A DNA stretch of 5,659 bases, from positions 1-5,659 of the forward strand of contig JAJYGL010000167.1 of assembly GCA_021790625.1 (NCBI GenBank), written 5' to 3'. The notes beneath the pieces are model-generated. The model was not told the DNA's origin and searched no databases. It saw nothing but the letters and a program-made list of their open reading frames with translations. Below are positions 1 through 4,615 of this stretch, piece after piece (position 1 is the stretch's first letter; each line of letters opens with the position of its first letter). Source of the DNA: Pseudomonadota bacterium (GTDB lineage Bacteria > Pseudomonadota > Gammaproteobacteria > Burkholderiales > Sulfuriferulaceae). The position numbers were made by a program, and so were the translations under genes.

Positions 1-1663
1 GCAGAAAACGGGAGATGGCATCTTGCCATGCGACGGTTTCTGTTTCGCGTTTGGGTGATTTCCATTGCAGATTCCAGCCGGTGAGGGCGACGACAACGAA
101 CAGCGTATGCGCCATCATGCGTACGGGCGCCTGTACAGCCGACAGCAGCGTTTCCAGCGCGCTGCTTTTGACGAGAGCCAGTGTACCACCATAGTTGGAT
201 TGTTCTTTTTTGGCGATGATGCTGGCAATCGCCAAAACACGGGGAAGGAACAACAGACCGAGTGTGACTACCCAGAGTGAGGCCAGCGAGGATGAAATGC
301 CAATCCAGCCAAGCGGACTGGTATCAACGGGATGTGCTGGTGACAGACGCATGGCAACACTGACCAACAGGAAAATGAGCCACAGTGGCGCGGAAACATA
401 CGCCATGACCCCAGTCAATAGCATGGCGCGGTGGACGGGTTTGAAACCGGGTTGAGTGACGAGGCGGAAATTCATCAGGTTGCCCTGACACCAGCGGCGA
501 TCGCGTTGCAGTTCTTCAAGCAGGTTGGAGGGTTGTTGTTCATAGCTGCCTTCAAGGTCGGTGGTCAGCCAGGTCGAATATCCGGCGCGACGCATGAGAG
601 CGGCTTCTACAAAGTCGTGAGACAGGATTTCTCCCGATAAACCACCTTTGCCGGGCAGTTTTGCCAGACCGCAATGCCGCATGAACGGGGCGACGCGGAT
701 GATGGCATTATGCCCCCAGTAATGCGACTCGCCCAGTTGCCAGTACAGCATGCCTGCGGTAAACAGGCGACCAACTACGCGCCCGGAGAATTGTTGTGCG
801 CGGGCGTGCAGCGTTTGTACGCCACAGGCGCGCGGTGCAGTCTGGATGATACCTGCATCAGGGTTGGCTTCCATCAGGCGGGCAAGCATGGTCAAGGTCT
901 CACCGCTCATCACGCTGTCAGCATCCAGCACAATCATATAACGGTAATTGCGCCCCCAGCGTCGGCAGAAATCGGCGACATTGCCCGCTTTGCGGTGCGT
1001 GCGACGGCTGCGCAGGCGATAATAGACGCGGCATTGGCCGGCCATCTGTTGTTGTAGTTTTGCCCAGGCATTGCGTTCTTGTGTCTGTAGCGCTGGATCC
1101 AGTGTATCCGAGAGGATGAACAGGTCGAACAATTCGGCGTGCTCTGTTTTGGCCAGCGACTCGCAGGTGGCATAAAGACCGGCAAATACCGTCGCGACCG
1201 GTTCGTTGCAAATGGGCATGATGATGGCGGTTCGGGCGTCGTTCGGTAGAGCTTGCTTGCGCGCCTTATCCAGCGACAGGGCGTGCGGGTCGCTGCGCCA
1301 TTGCGACCATAATCCCATCAATGCAGTGACAAAACCGGCCATAATCCAGCCAAACAACACAGCGAAGACACCGATCTGCAGATTTTGCAGCAGCGGATCC
1401 ATGCTGACTGGCTGGTTGCTGGAGAGATAGTCGGCAGCGCCCAGCGTACTGATGGCTATGATGCCAACGAGAACGTGCCGACGCTGGTTGGCTGCCGTTT
1501 GCCAGCCATCTTTCATTGTTTGCTGCCGATTTTTGGGTAACAAGACATTTTTCAGCATGATGCGCAATCCCTGCCAGAAACCTGTCCACGGTGCGGGAAC
1601 CATGCTGCCACGATGTATCTGGGGTGCTAGCGGGGCGGAGTGTTCGACTGGAGTGGATGGCAT
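1..1663 (-). CDS. mdoH: Glucans biosynthesis glucosyltransferase H (OPG synthase), 3' end outside window
   Basis: Inner-membrane family 2 glycosyltransferase that polymerises UDP-glucose into the beta-1,2-glucan backbone of osmoregulated periplasmic glucans. About 554 residues are visible and the frame is open at the left edge; family members run from about 600 to 850 residues, so the C-terminus is missing. Hydrophobic segments lie near residues 63-80 and 97-118, before the catalytic domain, and near 411-438, 450-475 and 510-530 after it. Catalytic motifs are in order: the PICNEP entry (150-155), ILSDTLDP (183-190), the DAD metal site (247-249), SHDF (348-351) and the QRDRRW form of Q-x-x-R-W (386-391). 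The start at 1663 is the first ATG after an in-frame TAA upstream. It has no clear Shine-Dalgarno, so Met21 is a possible alternative. No mdoG lies upstream, unlike the enterobacterial mdoGH order. A sigma-54 type promoter sits just upstream. Confidence 0.95.
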   Translation of the reverse strand, partial: MPSTPVEHSAPLAPQIHRGSMVPAPWTGFWQGLRIMLKNVLLPKNRQQTMKDGWQTAANQRRHVLVGIIAISTLGAADYLSSNQPVSMDPLLQNLQIGVFAVLFGWIMAGFVTALMGLWSQWRSDPHALSLDKARKQALPNDARTAIIMPICNEPVATVFAGLYATCESLAKTEHAELFDLFILSDTLDPALQTQERNAWAKLQQQMAGQCRVYYRLRSRRTHRKAGNVADFCRRWGRNYRYMIVLDADSVMSGETLTMLARLMEANPDAGIIQTAPRACGVQTLHARAQQFSGRVVGRLFTAGMLYWQLGESHYWGHNAIIRVAPFMRHCGLAKLPGKGGLSGEILSHDFVEAALMRRAGYSTWLTTDLEGSYEQQPSNLLEELQRDRRWCQGNLMNFRLVTQPGFKPVHRAMLLTGVMAYVSAPLWLIFLLVSVAMRLSPAHPVDTSPLGWIGISSSLASLWVVTLGLLFLPRVLAIASIIAKKEQSNYGGTLALVKSSALETLLSAVQAPVRMMAHTLFVVVALTGWNLQWKSPKRETETVAWQDAISRFL

Positions 1664-1701
1664 GGTATTTATGCTGGCAAGTTAAGGTCGTTGTAACTAT
1701 A

Positions 1702-1717
1702 AGCAATTAACGTGCCA
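1702..1717 (-). promoter_or_regulatory. Sigma-54 (RpoN) promoter of mdoH
   Basis: On the minus strand the bases read TGGCACG-TTAA-TTGCT, matching the core sigma-54 consensus TGGCACG-N4-TTGCW at every fixed position. The -24 GG is at 1716-1715 and the -12 GC at 1704-1703, with exactly ten bases between them. The predicted transcription start is near 1691, giving a leader of about 28 nt before the mdoH ATG at 1663. A sigma-54 promoter needs an AAA+ activator bound upstream, which fits the two dyads at 1803-1820 and 1880-1897. Confidence 0.87.
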
Positions 1718-1802
1718 TTTTAAAAAAATCTAAATAACATGATGAATATAAATATATTTTATTTCTTGTCTCGTTTTGTTTTGGCAGTGCTTTTATCCGG
1801 GT
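1718..1802. promoter_or_regulatory. A+T-rich spacer between the sigma-54 promoter and its candidate enhancers
   Basis: This tract is dominated by A and T runs, strongest from about 1718 to 1765, and holds no gene. In sigma-54 promoters this position often carries an IHF bend site. The nearest IHF-like match I see (minus strand, near 1732-1746) departs from consensus at two or three positions, so I claim only a bendable AT tract. A lone TGTC half-site occurs at 1767-1770 without its GACA partner. Confidence 0.4.
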
Positions 1803-1820
1803 TGTCGCCATTTGACGACA
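1803..1820. promoter_or_regulatory. Promoter-proximal TGTC-N10-GACA dyad, candidate activator site
   Basis: TGTC (1803-1806), ten bases, then GACA (1817-1820). The dyad extends inward to TGTCG/CGACA, with two further pairs possible. TGTC-N10-GACA is the target described for the sigma-54 activator GlrR (QseF) in enterobacteria. Its centre lies about 120 bp upstream of the predicted mdoH start, a normal enhancer distance. Confidence 0.65.
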
Positions 1821-1879
1821 GCTTGGGTTGGCGAAAAGGATATTTTTTTATAACTTATTGAAAATATTATATTTTATTC

Positions 1880-1897
1880 TGTCTCTGATTGGAGACA
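1880..1897. promoter_or_regulatory. Distal TGTC-N10-GACA dyad, candidate activator site
   Basis: TGTC (1880-1883), ten bases, then GACA (1894-1897). The dyad extends inward to TGTCTC/GAGACA, so six pairs are perfect. Its centre is 77 bp from that of the proximal dyad, a little over seven helical turns. I checked the other TGTC occurrences I could find in the window and none has GACA at the right distance, so the two exact copies appear confined to the mdoH upstream region. Confidence 0.65.
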
Positions 1898-1931
1898 ACT
1901 GTTGTTGGGGCGCTGGTATGTTCTGTTAGAC

Positions 1932-1950
1932 CAAGGTGAGCACGTGAGAA
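1932..1950 (+). repeat. Left copy of an imperfect direct repeat flanking the plus-strand cluster
   Basis: 19 bp matching 3761-3779 at 17 positions, with an 11-base identical core CAAGGTGAGCA. Weaker similarity extends about 12 bases leftward and a few rightward (28 of 36 overall). The right copy lies at the end of the recombinase homology, so this left copy may be a relic of the same gene, a recombination footprint, or a chance match. Confidence 0.4.
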
Positions 1951-1955
1951 GCAAT

Positions 1956-1985
1956 ATGGTCACCGGCCTTCAGGCCGGTGACCAT
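1956..1985. repeat. Perfect 13-bp inverted repeat (hairpin) at the left side of the island
   Basis: The left arm ATGGTCACCGGCC (1956-1968) and right arm GGCCGGTGACCAT (1973-1985) are perfectly complementary around a TTCA loop. Neither strand has a U-run after the stem, so it is not a standard intrinsic terminator. Its central 19 bases (1962-1980) match 4545-4563 at 16 positions. It may be a REP-like element or the end of an inserted sequence. Confidence 0.8.
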
Positions 1986-2020
1986 TACCGTCGGTGCGGC
2001 ACGAGAAATCAAGTCATTGC

Positions 2021-2044
2021 GATTCTCGAAAAGGATTCTTGAAA
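2021..2044 (+). repeat. Two 11-bp tandem repeats at the toxin-antitoxin promoter
   Basis: GATTCTCGAAA (2021-2031) and GATTCTTGAAA (2034-2044) differ at one base and are offset by 13 bp. A weaker third copy (TATTCTTGA, 2048-2056) follows. The second copy overlaps the -35 element of the predicted promoter, and the first contains the right arm of a short inverted repeat (CGAGAA 2002-2007 / TTCTCG 2023-2028). The position suits an operator for autoregulation; this is inference. Confidence 0.5.
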
Positions 2045-2067
2045 TTCTATTCTTGATTGCTTATCAT
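2039..2067 (+). promoter_or_regulatory. Sigma-70-type promoter of the DUF433-mntA-hepT cluster
   Basis: The -35 is TTGAAA (2039-2044), the spacer is exactly 17 bases, and the -10 is TATCAT (2062-2067); each hexamer matches consensus at five of six positions. The expected start is near 2074, leaving a leader of about 20 nt before the ATG at 2096, which has a good Shine-Dalgarno (AGGGAG). Confidence 0.7.
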
Positions 2068-2095
2068 CTCAATGAGTTTCGACAGGGAGTGACGC

Positions 2096-2325
2096 ATGGG
2101 ACAACTCGATCGCATTACCCAACAGCCCGAAGTGATGGGTGGCAAGGCGTGCATTCGTGGCATGCGGGTCACGGTGGGCATGGTCGTCAGCCAGATCGGC
2201 GCAGGTCACAGTGTCGAGAAGTTCTTGCCGACTATCCCTACCTGGAGCGCGAGGACATCATGCAAGCGTTGCGCTATGCTGCGTGGCGGGCCGAAGAACG
2301 TGAGGTTGTGCTGACCCACGCATAA
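2096..2325 (+). pseudogene. DUF433 family antitoxin-like gene, broken by a one-base deletion
   Basis: DUF433 proteins are small DNA-binding antitoxins usually paired with a DUF5615 PIN-like toxin. The first frame starts at 2096 after AGGGAG and encodes 44 family-like residues (DRITQQPEVMGGKACIRGMR and onward to VEKFL). The rest of the domain (ADYPYLEREDIMQALRYAAW and onward) continues one frame over from 2227 and stops at 2323-2325. The bases TTGCCGAC at 2225-2232 would read TTGGCCGAC in an intact gene, so one G is missing. Repaired, the product would be about 76 residues, the normal family size. As it stands, the start frame gives 72 residues with an unrelated C-terminus. No heptameric slippery site is present, so programmed frameshifting is unlikely. 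No DUF5615 partner is present; mntA follows 13 bases later. Confidence 0.85.
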
Positions 2326-2338
2326 GGAAGGATGCCCC

Positions 2339-2632
2339 ATGCGACGACCGTCTGTTGTGCTTGACATGAATCGAATCGCAGTGCGTGAAGTGGTAGGCCG
2401 CTTCCGCACCGCGAACCCGCGCGTCTTCGGATCGGTGCTGCATGGCACCGACCGCGATGGCAGCGACCTCGATCTGCTGGTCGATGCGCTGCCTGGTGCG
2501 ACGCTGCTCGACCTAGGCGGTCTGCAAGTCGAGCTGGAATCGCTGCTCGGCCTCCACGTCGATTTGCTGACACCTGGAGACCTGCCGCCGAAGTTCCGGG
2601 CCAAGGTGCTCGCGGAGGCGCAGCCGGTATGA
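2339..2632 (+). CDS. mntA: MntA-type minimal nucleotidyltransferase antitoxin
   Basis: A 97-residue minimal nucleotidyltransferase of the type VII MntA-HepT toxin-antitoxin class, in which MntA silences HepT by transferring AMP to a tyrosine near its active site. The signature GSX10DXD is intact: Gly31-Ser32, then Asp43 and Asp45 in SDLDLL. A third likely carboxylate is Asp75 in HVDLL. The start at 2339 is preceded by AAGGAAGG about seven bases upstream; Met10 is an alternative. The stop overlaps the hepT start as ATGA (2629-2632), so the two are probably translationally coupled. One line of sequence sampled inside it (2401-2460) is 70% G+C, against 52% for sampled lines in mdoH and in the CopG/ParE pair, which suggests foreign origin. 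Confidence 0.9.
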   Translation: MRRPSVVLDMNRIAVREVVGRFRTANPRVFGSVLHGTDRDGSDLDLLVDALPGATLLDLGGLQVELESLLGLHVDLLTPGDLPPKFRAKVLAEAQPV

Positions 2633-3015
2633 GTGAGCAACGTCTTCCCGATTACCTCGAGCATATCCAGCAGGCTGCAACCGATGCGTGCAGCTTCGTG
2701 GAAGGACTGACCAAGGACGACTTCCTGGCCGACAAGCGCACCCAGCAGGCCGTCATCATGAGCCTCATCATCATTGGCGAGGCCGTCACGAAAGTGATGG
2801 ATGGCTATGCCGAGTTCGCCCAGTCACACAGGCAAGTGCCGTGGCGCAATATGCGCGGCATGCGCAACCGCATGGCCAACGGCTATTTCGACATCAACCT
2901 CGATGTGGTGTGGGAGACAGTACAGGAATGGCTACCGGCGTTGCTCAAACAACTGCCCGCCGTGCGTCTGGATGTCGACGACGAAGGCCGCAATGCCCCT
3001 GGAAAGGAACCATGA
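2629..3015 (+). CDS. hepT: HepT-like (DUF86) toxin with the catalytic His replaced by Asn
   Basis: A 128-residue HEPN-domain protein; HepT toxins are RNases that act through an RX4HXY motif. The helical DUF86 fold is recognisable throughout: DYLEHIQQA (8-16), MSLIIIGEAV (44-53) and WRNMRGMRNRMANGYFDINL (72-91). In the motif, Arg79 and Tyr86 are present, but position 84 is Asn (codon AAC, 2878-2880) where the family has His (CAC or CAT), a one-base difference. The predicted consequence is loss or strong reduction of RNase activity; Tyr86, the expected AMP acceptor, remains. The 5' end overlaps mntA by four bases and the 3' end overlaps the CDF gene by four bases (ATGA, 3012-3015). Family assignment is firm; activity is doubtful. 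Confidence 0.9.
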   Translation: MSEQRLPDYLEHIQQAATDACSFVEGLTKDDFLADKRTQQAVIMSLIIIGEAVTKVMDGYAEFAQSHRQVPWRNMRGMRNRMANGYFDINLDVVWETVQEWLPALLKQLPAVRLDVDDEGRNAPGKEP

Positions 3016-3656
3016 CGAATTGTTGTGAAGACAAGGGCTGCGAAATATCAGCCATGCGTGCAAATCACAGTCGCGTACTGTGGATTGTGCTTGCCATCAA
3101 TGCCGCGATGTTCCTCATCGAGGGTGTAGCTGGCTTGCTGGTCAACTCAACCTCGCTGTTGGCCGATGCACTCGACATGTTGGGCGATGCCTTGGTGTAT
3201 GGCTTCAGCCTGTTCGTGCTTTCACGCACGGCACGATGGCAGATCGGAGCCGCCCTGGTGAAAGGCGCATTCATGCTGGCCTTTGGGCTCGGGGTGCTGG
3301 GGGAAGCTGCCTATAAGGTGTTTATTCCAGCCATGCCGGGCGTCGAAACGATGGGCATCATCGGCGGTCTCGCGCTCGTCGCCAACCTTACGTGCTTTTT
3401 CTTGCTGTATCAACATCGCAGCGACAACCTCAACATGAGTTCGACCTGGCTATGCTCGCGTAACGACTTGATCGCGAATGTCGGGGTGTTGCTCGCCGCC
3501 GGCTGCAGTTATCTGTGGGCGTCCCGTTGGCCTGACATCCTCGTCGGTAGCATCATCGCCGGATTGTTCCTGCATTCCGCAATCGGAATTCTGCGTCAAT
3601 CGCTGCGAGCGATACACGCGCCCGCAAAGTCTGTCGTCACAATTAAGCCTCTGTGA
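3012..3656 (+). CDS. Cation diffusion facilitator (CDF) family transporter, short form
   Basis: A 214-residue inner-membrane protein of the CDF family, which exports divalent metals such as Zn, Co or Cd in exchange for protons. Six hydrophobic segments lie near residues 22-44, 57-72, 77-103, 113-133, 153-170 and 174-194. The TM2 metal site is the DxxxD pair Asp55/Asp59 in LDMLGDA. The TM5 site is in WLCSRND, with Cys148 and Asp152 where many relatives have HxxxD. An N-terminal Cys cluster (Cys4, Cys5, Cys10) may bind metal. The usual C-terminal cytoplasmic domain of about 80-100 residues is absent; this is a family subtype rather than obvious truncation. The start at 3012 follows GGAAAGGA and overlaps the hepT stop by four bases. 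The frame is open upstream to 2688, but that part is the shadow of hepT. The metal cannot be told from sequence. Confidence 0.88.
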   Translation: MTNCCEDKGCEISAMRANHSRVLWIVLAINAAMFLIEGVAGLLVNSTSLLADALDMLGDALVYGFSLFVLSRTARWQIGAALVKGAFMLAFGLGVLGEAAYKVFIPAMPGVETMGIIGGLALVANLTCFFLLYQHRSDNLNMSSTWLCSRNDLIANVGVLLAAGCSYLWASRWPDILVGSIIAGLFLHSAIGILRQSLRAIHAPAKSVVTIKPL

Positions 3657-3662
3657 GATATC

Positions 3663-3782
3663 ATGTTGATCGGCTATGCGCGTGTCCCGACTCAGGATCA
3701 GAACCCTGAGCTGCAACGCGAAGCCTTGACCAAGGCCGGGTGCCAGAAGTTCTTTGAGGACAAGGTGAGCATGTGGGAATAA
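3663..3782 (+). pseudogene. Serine recombinase (resolvase/invertase) 5' remnant
   Basis: 39 codons starting MLIGYARVPTQDQNPELQRE match the N-terminus of Tn3-type resolvases and invertases (family form YARVSTxDQN). The nucleophilic serine is replaced by Pro9 (codon CCG, one base from TCG). Homology ends around FEDKVS at about 3770, and an in-frame TAA follows at 3780-3782; full-length relatives are about 180-200 residues. The fragment starts six bases after the CDF stop. It cannot be an active recombinase and marks a transposon or integrated element that has been cut down. The cut coincides with the right copy of the 19-bp direct repeat. Confidence 0.85.
3761..3779 (+). repeat. Right copy of the imperfect direct repeat
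   Basis: Matches 1932-1950 at 17 of 19 positions. It overlaps the last recognisable codons of the recombinase remnant, so the repeat may mark a breakpoint. A 17/19 match has roughly a one-in-ten chance of arising by accident in a window this size, so the assignment is tentative. Confidence 0.4.
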
Positions 3783-3802
3783 ATCAGTGGCTCCGTAAGG
3801 CG

Positions 3803-4090
3803 TCAACTCATTCGTTGTGGCCATTTTCTTGTGGTATGGAATACACGCAAAATTTCAATGGCACCACCACGAACCCGGTACGGTAGGATATAAGGGAAAC
3901 GGGGCACGACAAGTTCACGCGTCCCTGCAATACGACCAGGTCGCCCCATATTCGGTTGATCTGCAAGCATAGCAGCACTGGCATGTAGATGGTGCACAAA
4001 TTCTGATGCTATTCGAGGGTTATCTTTTGCTATGTATGTGGCTTCCTCGTTAAGGTTCTCCAGCGCTCGGCGCAACCACCTAACTCGCAT
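3803..4090 (-). CDS. RelE/ParE family type II toxin
   Basis: A 95-residue protein of normal length for the RelE/ParE superfamily. The N-terminal helical hairpin (VRWLRRALENLNEEATYIAK, 3-22) and the GRPGRIAGTRELVV strand region (49-62) are typical, as are YILPYRVRGGAIEILRVFHT (67-86) and the closing RKWP (88-91). ParE members poison DNA gyrase and RelE members cut ribosome-bound mRNA; the sequence does not decide between them. The gene follows its antitoxin and overlaps it by 11 bases. The GAGGAAG of the antitoxin's last codons serves as a Shine-Dalgarno with short spacing. No damage is visible, so it is probably functional and held in check by the upstream antitoxin. Confidence 0.9.
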   Translation of the reverse strand: MRVRWLRRALENLNEEATYIAKDNPRIASEFVHHLHASAAMLADQPNMGRPGRIAGTRELVVPRFPYILPYRVRGGAIEILRVFHTTRKWPQRMS

Positions 4091-4316
4091 GCTTCCTCAG
4101 AATGGCATTTACTTCGTCATCAGACGCGAAATCACCCGCATCCGCTTCCTTGATGGCTTGTTGAATTTCCCCGACTTGCCATGCCTCCAAGTCAAGATAC
4201 TGCCGAATGGCTTCGCTAGCCAAGTAGGACTTAGTGCGGTGAGTGGCTTCAGCCAGTTTATCCAACTGATTTCGTACTTCCACCGAAACGCGCAAAGTCA
4301 AGGTCGCTGTGTCCAT
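4080..4316 (-). CDS. CopG/ParD-like ribbon-helix-helix antitoxin
   Basis: A 78-residue antitoxin paired with the ParE-like toxin downstream. The N-terminal strand TATLTLRVS (3-11) inserts into DNA in this fold, followed by helix A (13-25) and helix B (29-41, SYLASEAIRQYLD). The C-terminal part (AWQVGEIQQAIKEADAGDFA, 45-64) is the usual toxin-binding tail of this subfamily. The product should repress its own operon as a dimer. The ATG at 4316 has a modest upstream GGGG. A partly symmetric TGT-N10-ACA element on the minus strand (about 4329-4344) lies between the predicted promoter and the start and could be the operator. Confidence 0.9.
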   Translation of the reverse strand: MDTATLTLRVSVEVRNQLDKLAEATHRTKSYLASEAIRQYLDLEAWQVGEIQQAIKEADAGDFASDDEVNAILRKHAS

Positions 4317-4350
4317 GATAAATACCCCGTGTTAATATGTGTACATTGCA

Positions 4351-4379
4351 ATAGTAGCATGAGTGATGCCACGCCCCAA
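4351..4379 (-). promoter_or_regulatory. Possible promoter of the CopG/ParE operon
   Basis: On the minus strand, TTGGGG (4379-4374) is followed by a 17-base spacer and TACTAT (4356-4351), giving a leader of about 30 nt to the antitoxin ATG. The spacing is ideal but the hexamers are weak (about four of six matches each), so this is only the best candidate I see. Confidence 0.3.
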
Positions 4380-4545
4380 GCCCACTGAACGTCCGTTACC
4401 TATACCGAGTATATCGAGATTGCCGCAGGTCGGAAATCAAAATCATGAATTTGTGGACTACCTTATGCCAACAATTGCCACTCAAAAGCGACCATCACAG
4501 CAAAACCCGGAATTCCACCAAACAGGGCGGGGTTCGGCGCTCCTA
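4380..4545. other. Gene-poor stretch at the right side of the island
   Basis: Between the CopG/ParE promoter region and the second hairpin I see no convincing gene. A 63-codon plus-strand frame (4363-4554) resembles nothing I know and has no ribosome site. The segment is probably non-coding or a relic of an inserted element. Confidence 0.4.
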
Positions 4546-4567
4546 CCGGCCTAAAGGCCGGGGTTTT
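4546..4567 (+). terminator. GC hairpin followed by a short T-run; shares its core with the left hairpin
   Basis: The stem CCGGCC (4546-4551) / GGCCGG (4556-4561) closes a TAAA loop and is followed by GG and TTTT (4564-4567), a modest intrinsic terminator for plus-strand transcription. No plus-strand gene ends just before it. The 19 bases at 4545-4563 match 1962-1980 at 16 positions, so it may instead be the right-hand counterpart of the left hairpin, as REP-like or insertion-element ends. Confidence 0.45.
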
Positions 4568-4615
4568 AAACCAGCAAGGAAAAAAGATAAAAAATCGGGT
4601 GATGAGAACGTTCGG

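Noticed and set aside
1266..1706. Out-of-frame minus-strand reading frame over the start of mdoH
   Set aside because: The mdoH frame carries clear glycosyltransferase motifs; this one has no recognisable domain. The plus-strand frames between 65 and 1685 are shadows of mdoH for the same reason.
1730..1750. IHF site between the sigma-54 promoter and the dyads
   Set aside because: The best match departs from the consensus at two or three key positions, in DNA so A+T-rich that partial matches are expected.
2221..2235. Programmed -1 frameshift in DUF433
   Set aside because: The local bases (TTCTTGCC) do not form an X-XXY-YYZ heptamer and I see no stimulating hairpin right after; a simple base loss explains it better.
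1978..2325. A 115-codon plus-strand frame covering the end of the DUF433 gene
   Set aside because: Its first 80 or so codons run through the hairpin arm, the promoter and the wrong frame of DUF433; only the last 32 codons match the family. It is the shifted half of the broken gene.
2688..3011. Upstream in-frame extension of the CDF transporter
   Set aside because: The extension overlaps hepT in another frame, has no family similarity, and the Met at 3012 gives the normal N-terminus with a good ribosome site.
4363..4554. 63-codon plus-strand frame in the gene-poor stretch
   Set aside because: No Shine-Dalgarno, no family resemblance, and it runs into the second hairpin.
4501..4600. IS605-type omega-RNA or right end
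   Set aside because: The GC hairpin and nearby G/C blocks are suggestive, but there is no TnpB or TnpA remnant next to it and no recognisable guide boundary, so I keep only the hairpin.
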